The position numbers were made by a program, and so were the translations under genes. A DNA stretch of 64,000 nucleotides, taken from Nocardioides allogilvus. GTDB lineage: Bacteria; Actinomycetota; Actinomycetes; Propionibacteriales; Nocardioidaceae. Within the stretch, counting starts at the first letter, position 1, and every line of letters starts with the position of its first letter. Below the pieces are notes generated by a model. That model ran no database searches, was not told the origin of the DNA, and saw nothing but the letters and a program-made list of their open reading frames with translations. This document shows positions 28,244 to 36,643 of the stretch, piece after piece. Location: assembly GCF_003047285.1 (NCBI RefSeq), contig NZ_PZYX01000001.1, positions 1 to 64,000 on the forward strand, given 5' to 3'.

Positions 28244-28704
28244 TGGGGGCCGAGGCCCGGCTCGAGGAGCTCGGGATCACGGTCCCCGAAGTGGTGCCGC
28301 CGCTGGCGGCCTACGCCCCGGCGGTCCGGACCGGCAACCTCGTCTACACCGCCGGCCAGCTGCCCGCGCGCGACGGCGAGATGATCGCCGTCGGCAAGGT
28401 CGGTGGGTCGGTGACCGAGGAGCAGGGCTATGAGTGCGCGCGCCAGTGCGCCCTCAACGCGCTCGCCGCGATCCGGGCCGAGATCGGCTCGCTCGACAAC
28501 ATCACCCGGGTCGTGAAGGCCGTCGTCTTCGTCGCCTCCACCCCAGACTTCACGGGTCAGCCGAAGGTCGCCAACGGCGCGTCGGACTTCCTCGGCGAGG
28601 TGTTCGGCGACCTCGGTCGCCACGCACGCTCGGCCGTGGGCGTGCCGGTGCTGCCCCTCGACGTACCGGTCGAGGTCGAGCTCATCGTCGAAGTCGCGAG
28701 CTGA
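28243..28704 (+). CDS. RidA-family protein
   Basis: 153 residues of the YjgF/YER057c/RidA family: TGNLVYTAGQLPARDGEMIA, CALNALAAIRAEIGSLDNI, RVVKAVVFVASTPDF and RSAVGVPVLPLDVPVEVELI. The catalytic arginine of true RidA enamine/imine deaminases normally lies near the C-terminal RSAVGV. Here RSAVGV is present, so deaminase activity is possible. It is translationally coupled to the 51-residue gene and followed closely by a Nudix gene. Confidence 0.9.
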   Translation: MGAEARLEELGITVPEVVPPLAAYAPAVRTGNLVYTAGQLPARDGEMIAVGKVGGSVTEEQGYECARQCALNALAAIRAEIGSLDNITRVVKAVVFVASTPDFTGQPKVANGASDFLGEVFGDLGRHARSAVGVPVLPLDVPVEVELIVEVAS

Positions 28705-28708
28705 CGCT

Positions 28709-29557
28709 GTGAAGCGGCCGCCGCTGCCCCAGGCCTTCGTCGACCAGGCTCGCGCCTACGAGACCGGGGAGGCGACGCCCGCCGAGCCGCGCAACGCCGC
28801 GACCGTCGTGCTGCTGCGTGACGGGGCGAGCGGTCCCGAGGTCTACCTCCTGCGCCGGCAGACGACGATGGCGTTCGCCGCCGGCATGTGCGTCTTCCCC
28901 GGTGGCGGTGTCGACCCGCGCGACTTCTCCGAGGACGTCGCCTGGGCGGGGCCGTCCGTCGCGGACTGGGCTGTGACGCTGGGCTGTGAGCCGGAGCTCG
29001 CCCGGGCGCTGGTGTGTGCGGCCGTCCGCGAGACCTTCGAGGAGTCGGGCGTGCTGTTGGCCGGACCGTCGGCCGACACCGTCGTCGAGGACACGACCGG
29101 CGACGACTGGGAGGCGGACCGGGTGGCGCTCGAGACGCGCTCGCTGTCCATGACGGACTTCCTCGTACGCCGCGGGCTGGTCCTGCGCACCGACCTGCTC
29201 GGCGCCTGGTCGGGCTGGCTGACGCCGGTCTTCGAGCCGAAGCGCTACCGCACGTGGTTCTTCGTCGCGGTCCTTCCCGGCGCCCAGACGACGCGCGACG
29301 TCTCCTCCGAGTCGTCGTCGGTGACCTGGCGGCACGCGCTCGATGCGGTCGCCGACGTCGAGTCCGGCGAGATGCTGATGCTGCCGCCGACGTACCTCAC
29401 CTGCCTGGAGATCGGGCAGCTCGGCTCGTCCGCTGCGGCGCTCGCGGCATCGCGGTCGCGGACCGTCGACATGTTCACGCCCGAGGTGATCTCGTCGGGG
29501 GCCGACTTCATCCTCTCGACCCCGCCGGCCTACGAGGCGTTGCTGGAGTCCCGATGA
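28709..29557 (+). CDS. Nudix hydrolase with a split Nudix region
   Basis: 282 residues. AATVVLLRDGASGPEVYLLRR begins the Nudix fold. The box starts FPGGGVDPRDF and ends AVRETFEESGVLL, with about 35 residues between them, an insertion seen in the NUDT19/RNA-decapping-like branch. It probably hydrolyses a CoA or nucleoside diphosphate derivative. GTG 28709 lies five bases after the RidA stop. The stop forms ATGA with a mini-ORF before the MBL gene. Confidence 0.85.
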   Translation: MKRPPLPQAFVDQARAYETGEATPAEPRNAATVVLLRDGASGPEVYLLRRQTTMAFAAGMCVFPGGGVDPRDFSEDVAWAGPSVADWAVTLGCEPELARALVCAAVRETFEESGVLLAGPSADTVVEDTTGDDWEADRVALETRSLSMTDFLVRRGLVLRTDLLGAWSGWLTPVFEPKRYRTWFFVAVLPGAQTTRDVSSESSSVTWRHALDAVADVESGEMLMLPPTYLTCLEIGQLGSSAAALAASRSRTVDMFTPEVISSGADFILSTPPAYEALLESR

Positions 29558-29625
29558 GCTTCACCCCACGACGTTCTTCTCCCCCGCTGCGCTCCTCCGA
29601 ACAACGTCGCGGGGACCCCGAATGA
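29554..29625 (+). other. 23-codon linker ORF over an imperfect palindrome
   Basis: ATGA at 29554 (overlapping the Nudix stop) opens 23 codons that end with ATGA at 29622, the MBL start. The insert carries an inverted repeat (CGACGTTCTTC at 29569-29579 with GAACAACGTCG at 29599-29609, one mismatch; CCCC/GGGG outside). It may be a repetitive palindrome that landed in an ATGA overlap yet kept translational coupling. A functional peptide is unlikely. Confidence 0.5.
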
Positions 29626-30422
29626 CCTGGGACGGCGGGACCTTCGGCTCCTCAGCGACCTGCGTGCTGGCGCCGAACGCCGACATCATGACGCTCGACG
29701 GCACGAACACCTGGGTGCTCTCCTCGGGCTCGCAGTCGCTCGTCATCGACCCCGGGCCGTCGATCGAGTCCCACCTCGCCGCGGTGTCCGCGGTCGGCCA
29801 GGACGTCGTCGGGGTGCTGCTGACGCACCACCACCTCGACCACAGTGAGGCCGCGCGCGAGTTCGCCTCTGCGCACGGGTGCGGGGTGCGGGCGCTGGAT
29901 CCCGCCTACAGACTGGGATCTGAGGGCCTCGGCGCTGGCGACGTGGTGACGGTCGGCTCGCTCGAGGTGCACGTCGTCGCCACCCCGGGCCACACCGCCG
30001 ACTCGCTCTCCTTCGTGGTGCCGTCCGAGTCGGCCGTGCTGACCGGTGACACTGTCCTCGGTCGCGGCACCACCGTCGTCGCCCACCCCGACGGCTCGCT
30101 CGGCGCCTACCTCTCCTCGCTCGACCGCCTGCACGCGCTGTGCTCGGAGCAGGGGATCACCTCCATCTGGCCGGGCCACGGGCCGGTCATCGACAACGCG
30201 CTCGGGGCGCTGGACTACTACATCGCGCATCGCCGTACCCGCCTCGACCAGGTCCGCGACGCCGTCGCGACCCTCACCGCGCAGCCGCACCCCGAGGGCA
30301 TCGCGGCCGACGAGCTGCCGCGTCGCGTCGTCGAGCTGGTCTATGACGACGTCGACCCGGTGCTGTGGGGCGCGGCCGAGCTGTCGGTGCGCGCGCAGCT
30401 GGCCTACCTCGCCTCGTCCTGA
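29622..30422 (+). CDS. MBL-fold metallohydrolase (LACTB2/Rv3677c-like)
   Basis: 266 residues. Metal ligands appear in THHHLDHSEA (HxHxDH), TPGHTADS, LTGDTVLG and PGHGPVI. The C-terminal helical extension (RRTRLDQVRDAV) matches the LACTB2-like nuclease/hydrolase subgroup. The substrate is unknown. Synteny with Rv3677c next to crp and RidA is conserved. Confidence 0.9.
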   Translation: MTWDGGTFGSSATCVLAPNADIMTLDGTNTWVLSSGSQSLVIDPGPSIESHLAAVSAVGQDVVGVLLTHHHLDHSEAAREFASAHGCGVRALDPAYRLGSEGLGAGDVVTVGSLEVHVVATPGHTADSLSFVVPSESAVLTGDTVLGRGTTVVAHPDGSLGAYLSSLDRLHALCSEQGITSIWPGHGPVIDNALGALDYYIAHRRTRLDQVRDAVATLTAQPHPEGIAADELPRRVVELVYDDVDPVLWGAAELSVRAQLAYLASS

Positions 30423-30461
30423 CCTGTTGTGGTCGGCCCGCGGCGGGCCTAGCGTGAAGGC

Positions 30462-30989
30462 ATGAGCCAGCCCATCGTCACGCTGTCCCGCGCCCTCGAC
30501 CAGGCCAGCGACGTGCTCGCCACCGTGCACGCCGACGACCTGGACAAGCCGACGCCGTGCGGCGACTGGTCCGTGCGCGACCTCGCGGCCCACCTCGCCG
30601 TCGGGCCGGCTCGGTTCCTGCAGATGTCGCGCGGGGAGGAGGTCGACTGGTCCTCTGACGCACGCGTCCCCGACGGCACCTGGGCCACGACCTTCCGCGC
30701 CGGCGCCGACGACCTGATCCACCACTGGCACGGCGAGCCGGCAGACAAGGCCGCAGGAGCCGGGTGGCAGACCGCCGAGGTCGCCGTGCACACCTGGGAC
30801 CTCGCACGCGCGCTCGGGCGCGACAGCGACCTCGACGACGAGGTCGCGGAGGCGGGGTTGGCGTTCCTGACGGGTGCGTTGACCGAGGACAACCGTGGGT
30901 CGGTCTTCGCACCGCCCGTCTCCGTGCCCGACGATGCGTCGCCGTACGACCGGCTCGCGGCGTTCGCCGGGCGGGATCCACGCGCCTGA
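30462..30989 (+). CDS. TIGR03086-type mycothiol-maleylpyruvate isomerase-like protein
   Basis: 175 residues of the DinB/MDMPI superfamily. LTRALDQASDVLATV-type helix, TPCGDWSVRDLAAHL (His metal ligand) and AEVAVHTWDLARALG (second His ligand) are visible. Such enzymes use a mycothiol-dependent metal site. The specific reaction is unknown. Convergent with the aminotransferase gene; 91 bases between contain only weak hairpins. Confidence 0.85.
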   Translation: MSQPIVTLSRALDQASDVLATVHADDLDKPTPCGDWSVRDLAAHLAVGPARFLQMSRGEEVDWSSDARVPDGTWATTFRAGADDLIHHWHGEPADKAAGAGWQTAEVAVHTWDLARALGRDSDLDDEVAEAGLAFLTGALTEDNRGSVFAPPVSVPDDASPYDRLAAFAGRDPRA

Positions 30990-31080
30990 GCCGGCTGGAG
31001 GCGACCGGATCGTCGGACGTCCCGCGTCGCCACCTTGCACGACGCAGGCGACCCGGCGCCCGGGTGGTAGCCCGGCAGGA

Positions 31081-32100
31081 CTATTTCAGGACGCGTAACG
31101 CGGCAGTGACGTCGGCCGACGAGTTGTAGAGGTGGAAGGACAGGCGCAGCCGCCCGGCGCGCACGGCCGCGACGATGCCGGCCTCGGCGAGTCGGGAGGC
31201 GATGTTGCCCGGCGCCTCGACGGAGACGATCGCGGAGTCGCCGGCGGGCAGGCCGAGGCCGTTGCGGAAGGCGTTGGCGAGGGCGACGTCGTGGGCGTGG
31301 ATGCGCTCGATGCCGATCTCGAGGAGCAGGTCGAGGGCGGGCACGTGGCCGACCCAGCAACCCCAGGCGGGGGAGACGTCGTAGCGCCGGGCGTCGCCGG
31401 CCAGACGCAGGGGCGGGCCGTAGATGGCGTCCCAGCGGGACTCGCCGGCATACCAGCCCGCGGCGAGCTCGGGCAGCGCCGGCGCGGTGGGGCTGACCGC
31501 GAAGAAGCAGGTGCCGCGGGGGCCGAGCAGCCATTTGTAGCCGCCGCCCACGACGTAGTCGGCCTCCAGGTCCGCCAGCGGCAGCCAGCCGGCGGCCTGG
31601 GTGACGTCGACCAGCGTGAGGGCTCCCGAGGCGCGCGCCGCGGACGCCAGCGCCGACAGGTCGACCAGCCTGCCGTCGGCGGACTGCACCGCTGACACCG
31701 CCACGAGGTCGACGTCGGACGTGATCGAGTCGACGAGCCGCTCGAGCGGCACCAGGCGCACGTCGAGATCGGCGCGCAGGAACGGGAAGAGGACCGAGGT
31801 GAAGTCCTCCTCGGCGGCAAGCACGACGCTGCGCGGGCGCAGCGAGGCTGCCACGAGTCCGACGAACTGGCTGGCCTGCGAGCCCGTGGCGACCTCGCTC
31901 GGATCGCGACCCAGGAGGGTCGCGAAGGCCGCACGGCCGCGGTCGACGTACGCATCGATCGCAACCGCGTCGATGGTGCCGGCCTGGCGCGACTCCTCGT
32001 AGGAGCGCATCGCCGCGACGCTGCGCAGCGGGGCGAGGCCGAGGGTGGCGGAATTGAGAAAGACCCCGGCAGGAGCGAACTCCGCCGGGGCCAGACTCAT
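31081..32100 (-). CDS. class V aminotransferase (PLP-dependent)
   Basis: 339 residues of fold-type I PLP enzymes. LNSATLGLAPLRSVAAM, TGSQASQFVGLVAASL (phosphate-binding), LVDVTQAAGWLPLADLEADYV (Asp for the PLP ring) and the Schiff-base lysine in GGGYKWLLGPRG (about residue 206) are visible. It resembles selenocysteine lyase/EgtE-like members, but the substrate cannot be set. It begins 11 bases after crp in the same direction, so it is probably co-transcribed. Confidence 0.87.
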   Translation of the reverse strand: MSLAPAEFAPAGVFLNSATLGLAPLRSVAAMRSYEESRQAGTIDAVAIDAYVDRGRAAFATLLGRDPSEVATGSQASQFVGLVAASLRPRSVVLAAEEDFTSVLFPFLRADLDVRLVPLERLVDSITSDVDLVAVSAVQSADGRLVDLSALASAARASGALTLVDVTQAAGWLPLADLEADYVVGGGYKWLLGPRGTCFFAVSPTAPALPELAAGWYAGESRWDAIYGPPLRLAGDARRYDVSPAWGCWVGHVPALDLLLEIGIERIHAHDVALANAFRNGLGLPAGDSAIVSVEAPGNIASRLAEAGIVAAVRAGRLRLSFHLYNSSADVTAALRVLK

Positions 32101-32111
32101 GAGTGGATCGA

Positions 32112-32789
32112 TCAGCGTGCGCGCTTGGAGAGGCGCTCGACGTCCATGATCACGACCGAGCGCGGCTCGAGCCGCAGCCAGCCGCGCGAGGCGAAGTCGG
32201 CCAGTGCCTTGTTGACCGTCTCGCGGGAAGCGCCGACCAGCTGGGCGAGCTCCTCCTGCGTGAGGTCGTGGTGCACGTGGACGCCGTCGTCGGCGGTGCG
32301 GCCGAAGCGGTCGGCGAGGTCGAGCAGCGCCTTGGCGACACGGCCGGGGACGTCGGAGAAGACCAGGTCGGCCACGACGTCGTTGGACTTGCGCAGGCGG
32401 GACGCGAGCTGCGAGAGCAGGCCGCGGGCGACGATCGGGCGACCGTCGAGCCAGCGCAGAAGGTCTTCGTGGGACAGCGAGGCGAAGGTGGCGTCGGTGA
32501 CGGCCGTGACCGTGGCCGAGCGCGGGCCGGGGTCGAAGAGCGAGAGCTCGCCGAACATCTGGCCGGGGCCCATGATGGCGAGGAGGTTTTCCCGACCGTC
32601 AGCAGCGGAGCGGCCGAGCTTCACCTTGCCCTCGGCGACGATGTAGAGCTTGTCGCCCGAATCGCCCTCGTGGAACAACACGTCGCCGCGGCGCAGTCTC
32701 GTCTCGGCCATCGAGTTGCGCAGCGCGGTGGCTGCCTCGTCGTCGAGCGCGCTGAACAGCGGAGCCTGACGCAACACGTCGTTGTCCAC
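32112..32789 (-). CDS. crp: Crp/Fnr-family cAMP-responsive regulator
   Basis: 225 residues. The cyclic-nucleotide-binding domain (about 10-125) includes FGELSLFDPGPRSATVTA, which contacts cAMP. The C-terminal winged helix has LTQEELAQLVGASRETVNKAL as recognition region. It is the ortholog of M. tuberculosis CRP (Rv3676) and GlxR, global regulators of carbon metabolism. GTG 32789 has GGAGG upstream. It is divergent from nth, as in mycobacteria. Candidate TGTGA-type target sites lie before the actP operon and hppA in this window. Confidence 0.94.
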   Translation of the reverse strand: MDNDVLRQAPLFSALDDEAATALRNSMAETRLRRGDVLFHEGDSGDKLYIVAEGKVKLGRSAADGRENLLAIMGPGQMFGELSLFDPGPRSATVTAVTDATFASLSHEDLLRWLDGRPIVARGLLSQLASRLRKSNDVVADLVFSDVPGRVAKALLDLADRFGRTADDGVHVHHDLTQEELAQLVGASRETVNKALADFASRGWLRLEPRSVVIMDVERLSKRAR

Positions 32790-32841
32790 CGGGGTCCTCC
32801 AACCTATGGGCCTGCCTGAACGTGGGAATCCTAGCCGTGGT

Positions 32842-32888
32842 CTGTGTCACATGAGGCCATCGGGGCCCATCAGACCACATGTGACCAC
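32842..32888. promoter_or_regulatory. inverted elements between crp and nth
   Basis: TGTGTCACATG (about 32843-32853) and CCACATGTGACC (32875-32886) are TGTGA-like half sites in a divergent promoter region. TGGTCTG/CAGACCA (32838-32844 and 32871-32877) also pair. Autoregulation by Crp is plausible but no full TGTGA-N6-TCACA site is present. Confidence 0.35.
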
Positions 32889-32925
32889 CCCGTGGCGTGT
32901 CGGTGGCGGGTCGTAGGCTGCCCAC

Positions 32926-33645
32926 GTGCCGCCTCGTCCTGCCCTCGTGACCCCACCCGACACCTCCCTGGTGCGCCGGGCGCGCAAGGTCAACCGGGTG
33001 CTGGCCGAGACCTACCCCGAGGCCCGCTGCGAGCTCGACTTCGACGACCCGTTCCAGCTGCTCGTCGTCACCGTCCTGAGCGCGCAGACGACCGACCGCC
33101 GGGTCAATGCCGTGCGCCCGACGCTGTTCGCCGCCTATCCCGATCCGGTCGCGATGGCGGGCGCGCCGCGCGAGCTGCTCGAGCAGATCGTCGGTCCGCT
33201 CGGGTTCTTCCGGGCCAAGACCGATGCCCTGCTCAAGCTCAGCCAGGCGCTCGTCGAGCGCTACGACGGCCAGGTCCCCGGCCGCCTCGAGGACCTGGTG
33301 ACGCTGCCCGGGGTCGGTCGCAAGACCGCCAACGTCGTGCTCGGCAACGCCTTCGACGTCCCCGGCATCACCGTCGACACCCACTTCGGCCGGCTGGTGC
33401 GCCGCTTCGGCTGGACCGAGGAGACCGACCCGGTGAAGGTCGAGCACGCCATCGCCGCGCTCTTCCCCAAGCGCGACTGGACGATGCTCTCCCACCACGT
33501 CATCTGGCACGGCCGTCGTCGCTGCCACGCGAAGAAGCCCGCGTGTGGCGCGTGCCCGCTCGCCAGGCTCTGCCCCTCCTTCGGCGTCGGCCCGACCGAT
33601 CCGATCGAGGCCGAGAAGCTGGTCAAGACCCAGGGGCCGGCGTGA
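32926..33645 (+). CDS. nth: endonuclease III
   Basis: A base-excision-repair glycosylase/AP lyase for oxidised pyrimidines. The 239 residues include [13 protein letters not shown], the helix-hairpin-helix [20 protein letters not shown] (catalytic Lys), the catalytic Asp in [13 protein letters not shown], and a C-terminal 4Fe-4S ligand set ([17 protein letters not shown]). GTG 32926. It overlaps the next gene by GTGA. Confidence 0.96.
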   Translation: MPPRPALVTPPDTSLVRRARKVNRVLAETYPEARCELDFDDPFQLLVVTVLSAQTTDRRVNAVRPTLFAAYPDPVAMAGAPRELLEQIVGPLGFFRAKTDALLKLSQALVERYDGQVPGRLEDLVTLPGVGRKTANVVLGNAFDVPGITVDTHFGRLVRRFGWTEETDPVKVEHAIAALFPKRDWTMLSHHVIWHGRRRCHAKKPACGACPLARLCPSFGVGPTDPIEAEKLVKTQGPA

Positions 33646-34151
33646 TCCGCGCGCTCGTGGCCCTCGTCGCGTGCCTGGCACTGGTCGGGTGCACGTCGGG
33701 CGAGACCAGCCAGGCCACCGACGACCGGCTGCCCGACCTCACCCTGGCCGGCTTCGACGGCGCACCGCCCGTCGACCTCGGCGAGCTCACCGGCCCGGCC
33801 GTGATCTCCGTGTGGGCGTCGTGGTGCGGCCCCTGCCGGCGGGAGATGCCGATCCTCGAGGAGTTCCACGCGACGTACGGCCACCGCGTCGCCCTGCTCG
33901 GCATCGACTTCCAGGACCGTCAGACCGAGAAGGCCCGGGCGCTCGTCGAGCAGACCGGCGTGACCTATCCCCTCGTCGAGGACGAGGCCGGCGACATCAA
34001 CGGGCGTGGCGCGTTCCCCCTGCTGCGCGGGTTGCCGGCGGTGGCGTTCGTCGCCGACGACGGCACGGTCGCCCACGTCGAGGCGGTCGAGATCGAGTCC
34101 GTCGACCAGCTCGTGTCGATGGTCGAGGAGCACCTCGGGGAGGAGCTGTGA
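33642..34151 (+). CDS. TlpA-like thioredoxin lipoprotein
   Basis: 169 residues starting at GTG 33642. A lipoprotein signal ([17 protein letters not shown], lipobox LVGC) precedes an extracytoplasmic thioredoxin domain with the active site [18 protein letters not shown] and a cis-Pro region RGLPAVAFV. It probably reduces disulfides on secreted proteins or cytochrome c. It is coupled to nth and the following Nudix gene by GTGA overlaps, the same run as Rv3674c-Rv3672c. Confidence 0.92.
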   Translation: MIRALVALVACLALVGCTSGETSQATDDRLPDLTLAGFDGAPPVDLGELTGPAVISVWASWCGPCRREMPILEEFHATYGHRVALLGIDFQDRQTEKARALVEQTGVTYPLVEDEAGDINGRGAFPLLRGLPAVAFVADDGTVAHVEAVEIESVDQLVSMVEEHLGEEL

Positions 34152-34849
34152 GCCTCCCGTCCTGGTTGGCGCCGATCGCGGAGGGCGCGGAGTCGATCAC
34201 GGTCCACGAGCTGACCCGCTTCATGCCGCCCGAGGACAGCGACGCCCGGCGCGGCGCCGTGCTGATCCTCTTCGCCGACGTCGACGGTGACGGCCGGGGC
34301 GAGCTACTGCTGACGGAGCGGGCACACCACATGCGCTCCCACCCGGGCCAGGTCTCCTTCCCCGGCGGCACCATCGACCCCGGGGAGAGTGCCGTCGAGG
34401 CAGCGGTGCGCGAGGCGCAGGAGGAGATCGGGCTCGACCCGGCCGAGATCGAGGTGTTCGCCGAGCTGCCCGAGCTGTGGCTGCCGCCGTCCAACTTCGC
34501 CGTCACACCGGTCCTCGGCTACTGGCGCCACCGCGGCGAGGTGAGCGTCGTCAGCCCCGACGAGGTGCACGAGATCCACCACGTCGACATCGACGACCTG
34601 CTCGACCCCGCCAACCGGATCAGCGTCCGCCACCCGTCCGGCTGGCTCGGGCCGGGGTTCCTGATCGGGCCCGACCGAGACGTCATCCTGTGGGGCTTCA
34701 CGGCCGGGATCATCGCCCGGCTCTTCGACTTCGTGGGCTGGTCGGGGGAGTGGGACACCAACCAGGTGCGTGACCTGCCGGACTACATGCTGCAAGGTGA
34801 TCCCACACCGGCCGTCCAGACGCGGCCGAACACCCGCCTCGAGGAGTAG
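34148..34849 (+). CDS. Nudix hydrolase, CoA pyrophosphatase type
   Basis: 233 residues. LLTERAHHMRSHPGQVSFPG followed by GGTIDPGESAVEAAVREAQEEIGL gives the UPF0035/NudL-type Nudix signature (LLTxRxxxxRxHxGQVSFPGG). This subgroup cleaves CoA and derivatives. GTG 34148 overlaps the TlpA stop. Ortholog position of Rv3672c. Confidence 0.93.
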   Translation: MSLPSWLAPIAEGAESITVHELTRFMPPEDSDARRGAVLILFADVDGDGRGELLLTERAHHMRSHPGQVSFPGGTIDPGESAVEAAVREAQEEIGLDPAEIEVFAELPELWLPPSNFAVTPVLGYWRHRGEVSVVSPDEVHEIHHVDIDDLLDPANRISVRHPSGWLGPGFLIGPDRDVILWGFTAGIIARLFDFVGWSGEWDTNQVRDLPDYMLQGDPTPAVQTRPNTRLEE

Positions 34850-34854
34850 CCCGC

Positions 34855-36030
34855 GTGAACATCCTCGACTGGTGCCTGCTGGCACTCGTGGGCGTCTATG
34901 CCCTGTCGGGCTACTGGCAAGGATTCGTCACCGGGGCCTTCGCGACCGCGGGCCTGCTGTGCGGCGGGCTCTTCGGTGTGTGGGTCGCGCCGATCGCGCT
35001 CGGCGACGCCGAGCCCTCGCTGTGGGTCTCCCTCGGTGCGCTGTTCATCGTGATCCTGTCCGCGTCCCTGGGCCAGGCCCTGCTGCAGTACGTCGGCGCC
35101 CGCATCCGCGCCCGCATCAAGTGGCAGCCGATCCGTGCGGTCGACGCGATCGGCGGCGCCGCCCTCAGCGCGGTGGCGGTGCTGCTCGTCTCGTGGGCCC
35201 TCGGCGTCGCGATCTCCGGGTCGAGGATCGGCGCGATCACCCCGCTCGTGCGCGAGTCGAGAGTGCTCTCCGAGGTCGACAAGGTGCTGCCCGCCCGCGC
35301 CTCCGACGTGCTGGGTGCCTTCAACAACGTGGTCGGCACGACCTTCTTCCCGCGCTACCTCGAGCCGTTCGCTCCCGAGCGGATCGTCAAGGTCGGCCCC
35401 GGCCCGCAGCGCCTGCTGAGCGACCCCGACGTGCTGGCCGCGGCACCCAGCGTGCTCAAGGTGCGGGGGAGCAACAACTGCGGGAGCGGCGTCGAGGGGA
35501 CCGGCTTCCTCTACTCACCCGGGCGGCTGATGACCAACGCCCACGTCGTGGCAGGGGTCGACAACCCGGAGGTCGAGATCGGCGGGGTCGCCGTGCCCGC
35601 GAGCGTCGTCGTCTACAACCCCCGCATCGACGTCGCCGTGCTCGCGGTCGACGAGGGCGACCTGCCCCACCTCGTGTTCGACAAGGACGCCGAGGCCCAG
35701 GACGGGGTGGCCGTGCTCGGCTACCCGCAGGACGGGCCCTACGACGTCCAGACCGGCCGCATCCGGTCCGAGCAGCGGCTGCGCTCGCCCGACATCTACG
35801 GCGAGGGCACGGTGCTGCGTGACGTCTTCTCGCTGCGCGCGCTCATCCGGCAGGGCAACTCCGGCGGCCCGATCGTCAACTCGTCCGGGGACGTCGTGGG
35901 GCTGATCTTCGCGGCGTCGGTGACCGATCGCGACACGGGCTATGCGCTCACCGCCGGGCAGATCGCGGAGAGCGCCGCCCTGGGCGTCACGTCCTCGGCC
36001 GAGGTGGACACCGGGAGCTGCGCCGGCTGA
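34855..36030 (+). CDS. marP: MarP-like membrane serine protease
   Basis: 391 residues. Four N-terminal transmembrane helices of the CvpA type (about 1-125) anchor a periplasmic chymotrypsin-like domain (about 175-385). The triad is complete: His in TNAHVVAG, Asp in RIDVAVL, Ser in RQGNSGGPIV. Two Cys (SNNCGSG and the C-terminal GSCAG) match the disulfide seen in Rv3671c. MarP supports acid resistance in M. tuberculosis by processing a peptidoglycan hydrolase. GTG 34855, five bases after the Nudix stop. Confidence 0.94.
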   Translation: MNILDWCLLALVGVYALSGYWQGFVTGAFATAGLLCGGLFGVWVAPIALGDAEPSLWVSLGALFIVILSASLGQALLQYVGARIRARIKWQPIRAVDAIGGAALSAVAVLLVSWALGVAISGSRIGAITPLVRESRVLSEVDKVLPARASDVLGAFNNVVGTTFFPRYLEPFAPERIVKVGPGPQRLLSDPDVLAAAPSVLKVRGSNNCGSGVEGTGFLYSPGRLMTNAHVVAGVDNPEVEIGGVAVPASVVVYNPRIDVAVLAVDEGDLPHLVFDKDAEAQDGVAVLGYPQDGPYDVQTGRIRSEQRLRSPDIYGEGTVLRDVFSLRALIRQGNSGGPIVNSSGDVVGLIFAASVTDRDTGYALTAGQIAESAALGVTSSAEVDTGSCAG

Positions 36031-36036
36031 TCGCGG

Positions 36037-36447
36037 TCAGCCGCGACCGCGGAGGGCGGAGGGGATCTCCTTGCCCTGCGAGATCGCGCGCTCGGGGGCC
36101 TTGACCTGCTTGACCTGCTTGATGCCGATGAAGGCCAGGAGGCCGGCGATCAGGAGGTAGACGACCATCACGATCAGGAAGCACCACGCCAGGTCGAGCC
36201 CGGTCATGTGGATGAAGTAGGCGAACGCCACCGACAACATGATGATCGCGAGCAGGGCGAGGAAGCCCGCGGCCGCGAACAGGCCGATGCCGACGCCGCC
36301 GTGCTTGAAGCTGACCTTGAGCTCCGACTTGGCCAGCTCGATCTCCTTGGAGATCAACGTCGAGATGTCTCGGCTGGCGTCGATGACGAGAGCGCCGATC
36401 GTGGGATCGGTGTCCCTGCCGGTCGGCGTGGTCGGAACCTGGGCCAT
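36037..36447 (-). CDS. phage holin-superfamily (DUF1469-type) membrane protein
   Basis: 136 residues: an amphipathic N-terminal segment (ISTLISKEIELAKSELK), two hydrophobic helices (about 60-83 and 90-113), then a short basic tail. This is the actinobacterial phage-holin-family/DUF1469 layout, a chromosomal membrane protein not linked to any prophage here. ATG 36447 has GAAGGA upstream. Position corresponds to Rv3669. Confidence 0.85.
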   Translation of the reverse strand: MAQVPTTPTGRDTDPTIGALVIDASRDISTLISKEIELAKSELKVSFKHGGVGIGLFAAAGFLALLAIIMLSVAFAYFIHMTGLDLAWCFLIVMVVYLLIAGLLAFIGIKQVKQVKAPERAISQGKEIPSALRGRG

Positions 36448-36643
36448 GGGCGTTCCTTCGCGAATGTGTTGCCGCGTTGTACGGCGCGGGTTGACCCGTC
36501 CGACCCTACACAAGCCGACCGCTCCGGTCGGCCCGCCCGGTGATCGCCGCTAGGCTGGACGTCAGGTGAGCCGGGAAGTCTGGTCGGCCCGTGACGTCTC
36601 TCGTCGCGGATCTGAGTTCAGCGACCCGAAAGGCGCCGCCCGC

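Noticed and set aside
30990..31080. Possible terminator between the converging MDMPI-like and aminotransferase genes
   Set aside because: Only a 6-bp GTCGCC/GGCGAC pairing with a long loop; too weak to call.
36037..36447. Holin-family protein as evidence of a prophage
   Set aside because: This membrane family is chromosomal in actinobacteria and no other phage gene is adjacent.
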